Part shown: one piece after another, positions 1 through 10,679 of the stretch | Numbering within the stretch: position 1 is the stretch's first letter | Layout of the letters: the number at the start of each line of letters is the position of its first letter | Origin: Rhizomys pruinosus | Lineage: Eukaryota; Chordata; Mammalia; Rodentia; Spalacidae | Direction: 5' to 3' | NCBI GenBank assembly: GCA_009823505.1 | Contig: VZQC01001608.1 | Location: 313,332-377,331 of the forward strand | DNA length: 64,000 nucleotides | The notes under the pieces: model-generated | Databases searched by the model: none | Told to the model about the DNA's origin: nothing | The model's input: only the letters and a program-made list of their open reading frames with translations | Position numbers and translations under genes: made by a program

Positions 1-94
1 GAACTAGAAGTAGACAGTGATTTATAGTGGCATGGCCACTGTGTAGACAGGAATGGATCTTAGGTTTAGGCCTGTCTGCATTATTTAGTCTGTG

Positions 95-263
95 TAGTGT
101 GTGTGTGGGGGGTGGGAGGGTGATATACAAGCATGCACATGATGGCAGAGGACAATTTATAGAAGTTGGGTTCATCCTTCTACCATATAGTTTCCAGAGA
201 CTGAATGCCAGTCATGAAGTTTGGTGTCAAGAACCTTTACCCTCAGAGTCATCTCAGTAGCCC
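95..263 (-). repeat. Old B3/B2-type SINE, antisense
   Basis: The stretch reads as a degraded B3-like SINE in reverse. It has a GT-rich lead, then GCAGAGGACAA, then a TTCTACCAT motif, and ends CATCTCAGTAGCCC, a decayed form of the complement of the tRNA-derived head (GGGCTGGAGAGATGGC). No target duplication is visible and the divergence is high. The B3/B2 split is uncertain. Confidence 0.5.
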
Positions 264-270
264 AAACTAC

Positions 271-288
271 TTTCTTTCTATCTATCTT

Positions 289-330
<42 letters not shown>

Positions 331-390
331 ATCTATCTATCTAGATAGATAGATGATCTGTCTATATCTATCTATCTTTCTATCTATCTT

Positions 391-436
<46 letters not shown>

Positions 437-438
437 AT
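271..438. repeat. (TCTA)n microsatellite with inverted core
   Basis: Long runs of TCTA/TATC occupy both sides of a short AGAT run near 340-353, so the tract contains its own reverse complement and could fold into a hairpin. TTTC variants interrupt both arms. Confidence 0.95.
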
Positions 439-512
439 TTATTATTCACATTTATTTATCTATTATTTACATTTATTTATTTATGTATTTATGTATTTAT
501 TTATTTATTTTG
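438..512. repeat. (TTTA)n-rich tract at B1 tail
   Basis: Imperfect TTTA/TTTG tetranucleotides lie directly against the A-tail end of the antisense B1 that follows, and probably grew from that tail. Confidence 0.85.
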
Positions 513-638
513 GTATTTTCAAGACAGGGTCTCCCTTTAGTCCCACCTGGCCTGGAGTTTGCTATGTAGACCAGACTGGCCTTGAACTCATAGAGATCTG
601 CCTCTGCCTCCTGAGTGCTGGGATTAAAGGCATACTAG
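511..638 (-). repeat. B1 SINE, antisense
   Basis: The reverse complement of a B1 (7SL-derived) element. Landmarks are GAGACAGGGTCTCCC-like sequence at the left (3' end of the element), GTAGACCAGACTGGCCTTGA in the middle, and GTGCTGGGATTAAAGGC at the right. Moderately diverged. Confidence 0.93.
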
Positions 639-675
639 TTTATTTTTAAATCTTTCTTTTTAAGAAAAGTTTCAA

Positions 676-882
676 AATTTATATTTATTTTATGTATATG
701 AGTGCTTTGTGTACAGGTATGCAAGGATACTATGTGCATGCAATGCCTGAAGACCTCAGATGAGGGTACTGAACTGGACTTATGTATGGTTGTTAGTTGC
801 CATCTGGGTCCTGGGAAATGAACCAAGATCTTCTTTTTCAAAAAAACAGTACTCTTAACTGCTGAGCCATCTCTCCAGCCCA
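676..882 (-). repeat. B2 SINE, antisense, diverged
   Basis: Ends with the complement of the B2 head (CTGAGCCATCTCTCCAGCCC) and contains the GGGTCCTGGGAAATGAACC region over the old B box. The left end is AT-rich tail. Considerably diverged from the young B2 copies in this window. Confidence 0.9.
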
Positions 883-1701
883 AGTCTTTATTTTCTAATC
901 CTGAGTATATAGAGAACAGTTAACAGGGAAGACTTCTTTGAAACATAGCTATAGCAAAATTCAGACAGGACTTTGCAGATGGTTTCACAGAAAGCTCTGC
1001 AAACAATTCCAAGTCAGTTAGTTTGAATATCAAGAGCTCTCTTAAACTAGTTACAGAAAATCAGCTACTGCATGTAAGGTAAGCATGGAAGTTTAGAAAC
1101 TTCTCCTAATATGGAGGGTAAATTCATTACCACATCAGTAAGTCAGTGTTTCTCCAATACAGTTGATACTCCTGGGTATAGCTGTCTAGTCAGAGGTAGG
1201 AAATGTAATCCCTGAAGGCTCTGTTAGCCTGGGATTTCAGTATCAGTTTTGTTTTTGATCTCCGTTATTTCTCAAATCCCTTTTCATTAATGATGAAATA
1301 GGGTCTCAATATCCTAGGCTGCCATTTGGAAAGAGAAAAAAAAAGAAAGCAGTGCTTGTGTCCTCTTTGTCTCTACACTGCTAGTTACTTTACTATAAAT
1401 GCTTACTTACATTTTGATATGCTTACCCATTTTCAACATTAATTCATTGCATAACATTTACTATTTGGAAAGAAACTAAAGTAAGATACAAGGAGAAAAA
1501 GCACTCTGAGTAATGGAAACAAGGTGTTATGAAATTTATGTAGGGAATATCACACAATATACTTATATCAAAATTCTCACATGGAACCTCTTTCTTCACA
1601 TTTAAACAACATTATTGTATCAGTTAACCAAATGCATTTTCCTTTTTAAAATTATTTATTTATTTATTTGGTTTTGGGGGGTTTAGTTTCTAAAGCCATG
1701 G
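883..1701. other. Unique AT-rich DNA, no feature seen
   Basis: I see no repeat, convincing open frame or splice-flanked exon here. A short A-rich run sits near 1,336-1,346. Confidence 0.5.
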
Positions 1702-1926
1702 TTTTTAAAATTTTTTATTTATTATTTTTTATGTGTATGAGTGTATGTCTGCATGTAGGTTGGTGCACCCGTGTCATGCAATGCTGTGGAGATCAGAAGA
1801 GGGTGTCTCATTCCCCTGGAACTGGAGTTAAGATGGTTCTTAGTCACCATGTGAGTGCTGGGAATCAAACCCGGGTCCTCTGCAGGGGCAGTCGGAGCTC
1901 TTAATTGCTGAGCCATCTCTCCAGCC
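1702..1926 (-). repeat. B2 SINE, antisense
   Basis: Near full length. The T-rich tail is at the left, then CTGCATGTAGGTTGGTGCAC, the GATCAGAAGAGGGTGTCTC segment, a B-box complement (GGAATCAAACCCGGG), and the head ending CCATCTCTCCAGCC. Intermediate age. Confidence 0.93.
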
Positions 1927-3661
1927 TGACAACAGATTTTTTTTTAAAAGACAAAAGTAAATGTTATTGCTAAGCTTTATATGACACTGAAAGAATGAAA
2001 TATATAAATGAGGTTTGTTAAAGGTGAGATACCAGCCTTCAGATTCACTAGATGTTGACTGGTCATAGGACATGAATACTGGAGTCACATGCCACGCTTG
2101 ACTCAATGAATGCTTGGTCTTTTTGTTCATCTGTGTTTCCTGTGTGTTCTGTGTGAAAACCACCCTTCACAATAAGAAAAGATCTCGAGGGGAGACAGAA
2201 TTTTAGGATTTTAGCCACCGAGTCTGTAGTCTGATACTTGCGTGTATATAAAAAGGAGAGTAGTGGCACTTGTGGTTCAGGGTACCTCATTCTCTGAACA
2301 TTTATTATGAATATGCTCCGAAAGGATGAAGTGAAGGCTATGATAAAAGAGATCCATCTTGAAGAGTCTCTACTATATCACTATATTGATATACAATCTC
2401 ATTTTGCCACTTTGAATCACGAAGGCCAGTCACTGACATCCCATGGCTTTATACATAGCATTCATAAACTCTGTCCCATAGTAGCAGTGGCTCAAGTTTT
2501 CTCACAGGGAGTTTGCTTTTGCATAGCTCTTGGTTGCTTTGTTTCCTTGGTCTCTGGTACCTGTAGATGTCTTCAGGCCCTCACACAGAGTTCTGCTTTC
2601 ACTGATTTTAAACTTTCAGGGGTTTTGAATTCACTTGTCTACTGGAGACATTGTAGTGTGCCAAGGAAACAAGTTTTTCTTTAACTTATATTTGCAATCG
2701 TATTTTTAGCAATTTAGATTTGGGGGTCTAATGGTAAAATTTGAGATGTCAAGGGAAAAATTAACTTAAAATATACATGTGTTTTGTATACTTATGAATT
2801 CAACACATTAAACTTTTACTCTGTTTTCTAGTGAGAATGTGGTATCTGCAAGTGGGTGACAGTAATCGATGTTTTAATAGTTCATAGAATTGAAGAAAGT
2901 ACCAAAGGATTTGAAGCAATAATGACCTCACATATTCAGGTTGATTAATTAGACCTCCTCCCCCACCTGTTGCTGGTGTTTTATTGGAAGGCAGTCTGTT
3001 CAGCTTAGGCAATGCGTCAGTCAAATGAGTGGGCAAATTATCTAACCTGCATATTTATAATTGAGGAGTAGGAAGGACTTAAATTGCCTTGAGACACAAA
3101 AAGGAACCAAATGACGTCTGTGAAGAGACACTAGTGGGCTTGGATAAGACGTCACAGGAAGAAGTGTTTGGGATTGTTGCCCCAGAGGGATCTTTGCCTT
3201 CCCAAGTAAGGGAAAATGAAATCGACTCTCATGTAAAGTCTGCCTTTTCTGTACAGTAACACCGTGTTACAAGTAAGATATATGTCAACTAAGGAAAATA
3301 TTTCTATATCATTTTGAAATATGTAACTGAATTCAAGTTGCTATTTTTGTTCTTTCGTAAGAATTCATTTGTGAAATGATTTGGTCTAGGAAGACTTGTG
3401 ATAAATGACAGTGATACATGATTTAGAATTCTAATTTTATGATTCCTCCATTAGTGTGTGGAAGCAAAACAGGTTTTAAATACACTCAAAGTGCTGAGTG
3501 TCTACAGATGACGAATAGTGATGCAGTATTTGTAAAAATATCATAATATACGAATAGCAGAGATGTGCATCTATGATACATTTCAGTAAAACAATGTCCT
3601 ATTTAGGAAAACATTCAAGGAGAAAATATATCCCTTATTTTAGAAATAGTTTGGGATTTTT
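1927..3661. other. Unique DNA, no gene supported
   Basis: The stretch holds a 125-codon open frame (2307-2684) with no recognisable domain, no splice context and no repeat origin. I treat it as chance. No repeats were recognised. Confidence 0.5.
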
Positions 3662-3671
3662 TCTTTTTTTT

Positions 3672-3765
3672 TGGTGTTTGTGAGACAGGGTCTCCCTGTA
3701 GCCTTGGCTGGCCTGGAACTGCCTCCCGAGTGCTGGGATTAAAAAAGTGTGCCACCATGCCCAGG
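3672..3765 (-). repeat. B1 SINE, antisense, internally deleted
   Basis: GAGACAGGGTCTCCCTGTAG at the left and GAGTGCTGGGATTAAAA at the right, with the middle (ACCAGGCTGGCCTTGAACTC region) missing. A T-run precedes it as the A-tail. Confidence 0.88.
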
Positions 3766-3890
3766 TATAAAAATAGGTGTGATGGAAAACAACAGAAGAT
3801 AGTTTTGAAATATCAATATTTTGTTTGTTTTATATTTATTGTTGTTTGAACAGCTTTCTCTCATTATTTATACTCTATATGTGTATGTGT

Positions 3891-3956
3891 TGCTGGAAAT
3901 CAAATCCAGATCCTTGAGCCTGCTGGTCAAGCGTCTACCACTGAGACACATCCCCT
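3891..3956 (-). repeat. ID-like tRNA-derived SINE, antisense
   Basis: The complement of an ID head: TGCTGGAAATCAAATCCAGA over the B box and GCGTCTACCACTGAGACACA over the A box. Diverged, with no clear A-tail. Confidence 0.65.
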
Positions 3957-5130
3957 TCCACAGGAAAACTAAAAAAAAAATTTTTGAAAGATGGCTCTAA
4001 ATTTATGAAAAGAATATGCGTGAAAATATTTACTCAATTGTTACTTTAAAAGGGTCTTTTTTGCATATTTTACCGGTAAAGGATGATCATTAGTATAGAC
4101 CTGCACTTAACACTTTTCAGTAATGCCATAGCAAGTTTCAAAATTAGCTTTGGGCCATAAATACCTTAATCATTAGGAATTCCCATAGTAAAACATGTGG
4201 TCGCTGAAGTCTGTGCACTTTTTTTTCTCTCTGCTCTTCAACTCAGCATGGGTGCACGTTTAATGATACAATCAAGGCATGGGTTTGTTAACGGAAAAGA
4301 TCAACCTTATTTCTTGAGAATATAGCCTTTGTTTAATATTTGGTCAGATGACAATTGGCAGTCTGCAGTCATCCACTTTAAAGTGTGATCTAATCGGAAC
4401 TCAAGATCTAAATAAGAACCTGGGTGATTAGCTCTTTGTTAGTTAGTGACCCCTGGGGAAAACATGAGTGCCACAGGAAGTGATGCTAATGATTCATCAA
4501 GTGGTAAACCTGCCTGGGAGAAATGAGTGAGGTGCAAGTGCAGCAAACAGGGCAGTGTGCAGAGGACTCCTTAACCCAGCTGAATTTCCCCTTAGACAGC
4601 TACAGGACAGTCTTCTAAAAGAGGGCAGCAGTGGTAAGAAAAATTGCAATGGTTTGTTCATGAGAAGTAGTCTGACGAACGGGGAAATCTTCCTTTCATT
4701 CAGGCTGGAAATTGTTAAGGTTCTGCCAACAATCAGGAAACCCTTAGTCTCCCAGAGGTCCTGAATGAAAAGAGTTTGAGAATTTTAGCAAAACATTAAA
4801 TGCAAATCATACAAGTAAGGCAGACTGTGGAGTCTTGTAACTTAGAACACTGACCTGGAAACTTGAGAGACTTATTTTTCAGAAAAACCTTCTCCTCATT
4901 CCCCACCTACTAAAGTAAACATCCCAAGGTGGGTTGTAAATGCTCTTAAATTAAATTTAAAGGAGCCCGGAGAACTTGAGTTCAGGCACCTCACCTGACC
5001 TTTGTGAGTAGCTTTATCAGTAGAAAGTAATATCTACTCTGCTTTTCCAGAGAAGATTGCTTCATAGCCTTTTCATGTTTATTAACAGTGTGATATTCAG
5101 AAGCAGTGTGGTATTTACAAAGTAGAAGGA
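3957..5130. other. Unique DNA, no feature seen
   Basis: Non-repetitive AT-rich sequence. I found no supported exon, no ancient repeat I could name and no tandem repeat. Confidence 0.45.
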
Positions 5131-5349
5131 GGGGCTAGAGAGATAACCCAGCAGTTCAGAGTGCATTCGGCCCTTGCAGAGGACCGCAGTTAGGTTCCAA
5201 GCATTCACACCTGTCTGCATCTCCAGCTTCCAGGAATCTGACTCCCACTTCTGGCCCCCATGGGCAAGGCACACATGTGGTACACTTTCACACACGCAGG
5301 CAAAACACTCATACACACTTGCATACAAATAATTAAAATAGAAATAAAG
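5131..5349 (+). repeat. B2 SINE, sense, diverged
   Basis: Begins GGGGCTAGAGAGATAACCCA, a mutated B2 head, continues with CTTGCAGAGGACCGCAGTTA and ends in ATACAAATAATTAAAATAG, the B2 tail. An older copy. Confidence 0.9.
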
Positions 5350-7920
5350 GTAGAAGTTTAGAAGGAATGTTTTACAATTTATATTTACTCTAGTTTTCAT
5401 AGTGTATTTGCCATAGAGATCTGTGGTTGCCCATTAAAATAGATCAACACCCTGTATCAATGACTGGATAGCTTATGAAGATGTAGAATTATATCTTATT
5501 TCAGTTCTTAATTTCTAGTTGTGTAAAAACTAGATGTAGGTTTAAGTTTATTGGCTATTTCAACCACTCTGCTTGCATATCCAATTTTCATTGGCTTATT
5601 AGTAGGAATGTTAGGATTTTGTAAAATGACTGAAATTATTTCAGCAATAGAAGTTAGGTGACTAGCTTCAGCTGTGAAACGTTTGATCTCAGTTTCTCAT
5701 GAGGCTCCATTAGCAAAGGGTGAAGGAAAAGAAAGACTTCAAATAGCTGGCCTCTGAGAATCATGCCCTGTGATACAGCTTTCTCCAGCAAAACACTGGG
5801 TTTGGGAAATAGTGGACCTTGGTGAAAGTTTCAGGGTTGGAAAATTTAAAGTAACTTTTCTTGAAAACTGCTCCTTTTCTCTCTACATTGCCAGTTATTT
5901 TATTTAAGAAGATGCTGGTAGATAAAAACACAATTATTTTACCCATTATATCCTTTTCAATTTCTGTTATTCTGCTATTTTTGATTTTTTTTTAATTACT
6001 AGAAACCCCTCTCAGAGGGCCCTGCAATTAGAAACACAAGTATGGTTTAAAAAAAAAATGCTGTGGAAACCCCTTGAAAGGAAGCATCATTGGAAAGTAA
6101 ATGTCTTAAGTGAAACATCCCCATTGAAATCAAATTTACCAGATCATGATAAAGCTTCAGGTAGCTTTAAGAAATGTACAGTTCTTAAAAAAATAAATGT
6201 ATAGCTCTTATTGGGGGAATCAATCTAATATTGATTTTTAATGATTGTGATTCCACTTCTATATATTATTTAAAATAATTGGATCTGGTTAGGAACAAAG
6301 ATCAAGGTCAAATAAATATTTTCATTGCCATCAAAGGTGTCATTTCCTTCAATGATTCCTACAATACAAGAGTAGCTTGCTTGTAGTTGAGCATATACAG
6401 GTGGAGTCATGGGTTTCACGTGTGTGAAACCACTTGCAGAGTTGCAGGCTTAAGGGCACCAGGACTTCCTGCACACAGCTAAAGCAGAGCCACATCTGCC
6501 TCCGGACCTGCTGACTTGGCTGCAGAGCAGCCCCCTAGGCCCTGCTGCCAGATCAGGTGTGGAGACACTGCAGAGCTGTCACTCCGCATGGTTTCCTGCA
6601 AGTCAGCTATCTTCTTCCCATCTGTGTTGATATTCTTTCATGGCTTTTTTTTTTTCCCTGTCTGGCAGGCATATATTTGTCTGATAAGTCTCAGTTTGGC
6701 TTTAAGATTTGCTTTCTGTGTTTTCAATCAAAAGGGAATTTCTCTTTGACTCTATCTGTCCTTTAATTGTACTTGCTATTATGACATAATTATTTACTTT
6801 GTGGTATTTTATGATAATCCGTGCTGCATCTCAGCACCCGTTTATATGTTGTTCTTACTCCTGAGGATCTTATTCTATTAAGATCTACCAAATTGCAAAT
6901 TTTATTCACTTTAAAGTTTAAATAATAGAATGTGAACTTACATATGTAATGGCTTTTTCATTTTTATAATATTCTCTTAAGCTAAGAAGTCACTGTTCAT
7001 CAGCTTTTACTTTTTGGCATAAATTCATTTAGATAGCTTTACTGTTAGGATTCTAAAGAGCTGGGCTGCAAAGTCAGGGATATATTACATAGGCGATATT
7101 TTTAGTCCATAACAGTTTTTATATAGCAAAAGCGTGATTATTTGTGCATTGCACCATTAATTGGTGTTTTCAGCTATATTCTTGATTATGCAGCTAAAAT
7201 TTAGCCTGAAGTGTCTAATCCCGCAGGCTTTGTACTTGCAAAACACCCATTGAATTTATTAAGAGTGCTGTACTCACAATGGCCAATGGAGCTGGCTCGG
7301 TGGGTATCCTGAGTTGGAAAATGAAAGGGCGGATGATTCAAGTGCACCATGCTCTGATTAGAGGACCATGAGCTGCTTTCTTCTCTTGCAGATTAACATC
7401 ATTGCATGCTCTGTTTTCAAACAAGAAATATCTGTTCTAAAAGCAGATCACACAGATTCTGCAAATGTACAGAGTTCGAGGAGGCCTTGCCTGAACTAAT
7501 GCAGCAGGTTTTCTGTTCTTGCGGGGAATAAATCATTATTGCTTTCATGTATTTTGGCAGGTTCCCTTAGTTATGAGAATGTGGTTTGAAATGGTTTATG
7601 ACTTCCTGCTTCTAAACAAAAAGAAATAGCATGAACATCTTGGCTGTATTATGCGAGTATTTGTTATGGAAACTGTTTGGGGTAAAGTAAATGGAAAGAC
7701 AAATATGAGACTCAGGAAACAGGGTGTTCCAAAGAGCTTAAACTTTTCTTGTGTCTCTACGGATCTGTTCACTCTTGTAATAATAATTGAGTGTCTGCAT
7801 CAAGAAAGCACTTTTCTAGCTTATAAATTACAGAATAAGTTATAATCTATGTTTCAGAGATTATAAACCTAGATATTGGGCAAATGTCTTATTAAGTACA
7901 TGGGAATAAAAGGTAGGTTC
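5350..7920. other. Unique DNA with one weak exon candidate
   Basis: Mostly AT-rich non-repetitive sequence. It contains a perfect 8-bp inverted repeat around an E-box near 6,412-6,431 and a candidate 3' splice site with a short open frame at about 7,392-7,532. Both are treated under findings. No known repeat family was recognised. Confidence 0.45.
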
Positions 7921-8026
7921 CCCCCCCCCAAAGTTGGAAAACCAGACAAAAGTGTTTTAAGTACACATCATAAGATCTCTCATCACAGATTAAGTTATAC
8001 AATAAACCAAGTTTTGAAGGGTAGAC

Positions 8027-8087
8027 TCCTTTCCTTCCTTCCTTCCTTCCTTCCTTCCTTCCTTCCTTCCTTCCTTCCTTCCTTCCA
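8027..8087. repeat. (CTTC)n microsatellite
   Basis: About 15 TTCC/CTTC units, abutting the A-tail side of an antisense B1. Confidence 0.97.
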
Positions 8088-8203
8088 AAAATTTTAGACA
8101 GGTTTTCCCTGTAGCCCCAGGTGGCCTGGAACTTGCTATGTAGACCAGGCTGGCTTTACATCTCATAGTGCTGGGCTTGAAGCCCTGTACCATCATGCCC
8201 AGG
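8087..8203 (-). repeat. B1 SINE, antisense, deleted
   Basis: AGACAGGTTTTCCCTGTAGC and TATGTAGACCAGGCTGGCTT are clear. The part covering the usual GATCTGCCTGCCTC is missing, so the copy is shorter than a full B1. Confidence 0.88.
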
Positions 8204-8250
8204 TCTCTTTATTCTTGGTATCTTTACAATAAACAAACAAGAACAACCAA

Positions 8251-8408
8251 AGCTAGGTGTGGTGGTTTGTGTCTGTAATGGTAGTATTCAAGTGGCTAAG
8301 GCAGAAGGATTGTTATGAGTTCCAGAAAGCCTGGAGTATATTGTGAGTTTCAGTCCAGCTCAGGGTATATAGACTAAGAGCCTAACTCAGTGACTAACAG
8401 TAAATAAA
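8251..8408 (+). repeat. Old B1 SINE, sense
   Basis: AGCTAGGTGTGGTGGTTTGT matches the B1 head and GCTCAGGGTATATAGACTAA the eroded 3' half. Strongly diverged, among the oldest B1 copies here. Confidence 0.75.
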
Positions 8409-8524
8409 CTATAAACTATAGAATTATTAGTAAAGAAGATACAGGCTTTTATACACAATACTCAGGCACACACAGTTTTCCCTCTAACAAACACAAATGT
8501 ATCCTTTTGGGGTAATGAATATTT

Positions 8525-8650
8525 TGGGCCTTTTTGAGACAGGGTCTCCCTGTAGCTCTAGCTGGCCTGGAAAGCCTTGAACTCATAGAGATCTGCCTGC
8601 CTCTGCCTCCCCAGTGCTAGGATTAAAGGCGTGTGCCACCATGCCTGCCG
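8525..8650 (-). repeat. B1 SINE, antisense, internally deleted
   Basis: TTTTTGAGACAGGGTCTCCC at the left and TTAAAGGCGTGTGCCACCAT at the right. A stretch between CTGGCCTGGAA and CCTTGAACTC is missing. Confidence 0.92.
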
Positions 8651-8894
8651 GGATAACAATTTTTAGAAGCAGATAAAAGGCTTGGGTTAAGAGCTCTCCC
8701 TCTGTTCCATTAGCATGCCTAGGAGAGAAGAATCATGAGACAGAAACATACTTGCTATAGTACTGCCTTAGTGACACTCAAAGATTTCCTACAAGGACCA
8801 AGACTATTGTTATGATAATTACAGTGGTAATGATGGATATGCACTTAACGTATGGGGAAATTGTGCTGAGTATATTACTTGCACCATCCCAAGT

Positions 8895-9035
8895 AAATAA
8901 CTGGTAGTAATGTCATATGAGTGATTGAAATGTTTTTATATGCATTGCTTAATTAATCCTAACAATTTCCTTATCAAATAAATACTATAATTTCACTTGC
9001 TATTGAAGAAATTCTTGTTAGAAGTTGAGCTGGTA
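8895..9035 (-). repeat. Possible MIR relic, antisense
   Basis: The segment with TTAATCCTAACAATTTCCTT and the following AATACTATAATTTCACTTGC resembles the reverse of the MIR tail (low-order counts, then ATTTTACAGATGAGGAAA in the family). Weak match, by eye only. Confidence 0.4.
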
Positions 9036-9058
9036 AGAGAGAGTCTAGATTGAATCTC

Positions 9059-9213
9059 TCTTTTTTTTTTTGTCTTTTCGAGACAGGGTCTCCCTGTAGC
9101 CCCAGCTGTCCTGGAACTCACTCTGTAGACCAGGCTGGCCTTGAACTCACAAAGATCCGCCTGCCTCTGCCTCCTGAGTGCTAGGATTAAAGGCGTGTGC
9201 CACCACACCCGGC
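9059..9213 (-). repeat. Young B1 SINE with 13-bp target duplication
   Basis: A full-length antisense B1 with T-run, GTCTTTTCGAGACAGGGTC, ACCAGGCTGGCCTTGAACTC and the CACCACACCCGGC head. The direct repeat TAGATTGAATCTC flanks it at 9046-9058 and 9214-9226, which fits L1-driven insertion. The CpG in TTTTCGAGAC is kept, so it is fairly recent. Confidence 0.97.
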
Positions 9214-9264
9214 TAGATTGAATCTCATCTTAGATTCTTGGTCCAGAGCTGTTTAGTGGATGCA

Positions 9265-9420
9265 GAGGCTTTCTGAAAAGGTAGCTGAGTGTGATTCCTG
9301 GAACTCATGTAGTAGTTCCAACTGGTGTTGATTTCTGATCTCCACATGTGGATGGTGTACATGCACTCTCATAATTTACACACATAAAATAAATAAGATA
9401 AAAAAATTAAAAAGCAATAA
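9265..9420 (+). repeat. B3-like SINE fragment, sense
   Basis: GATTCCTGGAACTCATGTAG, then CTGATCTCCACATGTGGATG, then an ACACACATAAAATAAATAAG tail matches the 3' half of B3/B2-type SINEs. The 5' head is not recognisable. Confidence 0.55.
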
Positions 9421-9660
9421 AATGACAGCAAAATAACTGCTTCACTATATACAGTAATGTGAAGTTGAAGAGTTGATCCAACCATTTAACAGTTAGTGTC
9501 AGTGAACCATGTCTTTCTTTTCCTTTTGTTATCAAGAATTTGGTCCCATGGTTCCCTCATGGTGCACCAGGATTAGAACTGTGTATTTCTTCCTATTATA
9601 TCTGATGACATAAAAAGACAAGGGAGTCTCCTGCTGTCTGCCATGTGACTGGGAGCAGTA

Positions 9661-9736
9661 GCTCAGGTCTTCCACACGTGCTGCTCAGGTCTTCCACACG
9701 TGCTGCTCAGGTCTTCCACACGTGCTGCTCAGGTCT
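9661..9736. repeat. 22-bp tandem repeat, about 3.5 copies
   Basis: Three perfect copies of a 22-bp unit starting GCTCAGGTCTTCCACACGTG at 9661, 9683 and 9705, and a partial fourth at 9727. Each unit carries a CACGTG E-box core. Confidence 0.97.
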
Positions 9737-9741
9737 CCCAC

Positions 9742-10437
9742 CTTGGTTAGCTTCAGGAAAGCTTCTTCAGCGTTTTCTCTGCTCAATTGAACGACTCCAA
9801 TTTCTTTTCACTCCCTTAATAGGATTGGTTTCAATCTTTTTTTCTGACCTCCAGAGCCTCTTTCATTGATTTCTTCAGAATTCATGTCTCTACATACACC
9901 AAAGAGGGTATACACTGTAGAGGATGTCTGAGAACCACCTTATTCTCCTATCCTCCTTTGTATTTATAGCTAAGAGAGGGAAGTCCTAGAGAGAACAAGT
10001 TACAGAGACAGTTAATGATCGAAAACAACACTCCATTTCCATTTCTCTTACGTCTCAGGATTAGCTTTTCCAAGGTGTTACTAAATAATACGTTTTCACA
10101 GTCATATACATTGACAATTCAAAAATAGTATATGACTGCTAATACATAAAATCTTAATCACTAAACTCTTTCTTTATACCTATGATTTAAATTTTATAGC
10201 ATGCAAGCATTGACTAGCAGTATAGGAGGCATCTTCTGCTCCTCCAGATCAGCAGATGTTTACTGGGTGCCTGCTGTGCAAGTGAAACACTACAGAAACT
10301 ATAGCTACAACACTGAACAAGAGAAGATCTTTCCCTGATAAAGTTTATGTATCAGATATATGTAACATATGCATTGCTTTTCCTATGGCCATCAATTATT
10401 TGTTAAAGGGCTTACTTTGCATCAGAGACCAGCTTAA
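9742..10437. other. Unique DNA with a short ancient-repeat-like patch
   Basis: The segment near 10,230-10,330 (GATGTTTACTGGGTGCCTGC, then ACACTGAACAAGAG) resembles an ancient mammalian interspersed repeat motif. I cannot assign a family. Nothing else was recognised. Confidence 0.4.
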
Positions 10438-10438
10438 G

Positions 10439-10459
10439 CACACACACACACACACACAG
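10439..10459. repeat. Short (CA)n
   Basis: About ten CA units. Confidence 0.9.
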
Positions 10460-10595
10460 CTTATGAGCAGAAAGATGACATTCTTGTTATCACCTGAACA
10501 GTGAGGCCAAATTTTTCCTATGCTCCAGGCATATATTTAGTGAAGAATTCAGAAAGCATTCTTCTACTGCTTATTAACTAATGCAAATAAAGAAT

Positions 10596-10598
<3 letters not shown>

Positions 10599-10644
<46 letters not shown>

Positions 10645-10665
10645 CTCTCGCTCTCACACACACAC
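10599..10665. repeat. (CT)n then (CA)n
   Basis: About 22 CT units, a short CTTGCTCTCGCTCTC bridge, then six CA units. Homopyrimidine over roughly 55 bases. Confidence 0.95.
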
Positions 10666-10679
10666 ATACTTAGTGGATA

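Noticed and set aside
2307..2684. 125-codon open frame in unique DNA
   Set aside because: No domain, splice context, CpG enrichment or recognisable homology. Length is within chance for this amount of sequence.
9661..9736. CRISPR-like array
   Set aside because: Units are contiguous without spacers, and the DNA is mammalian.
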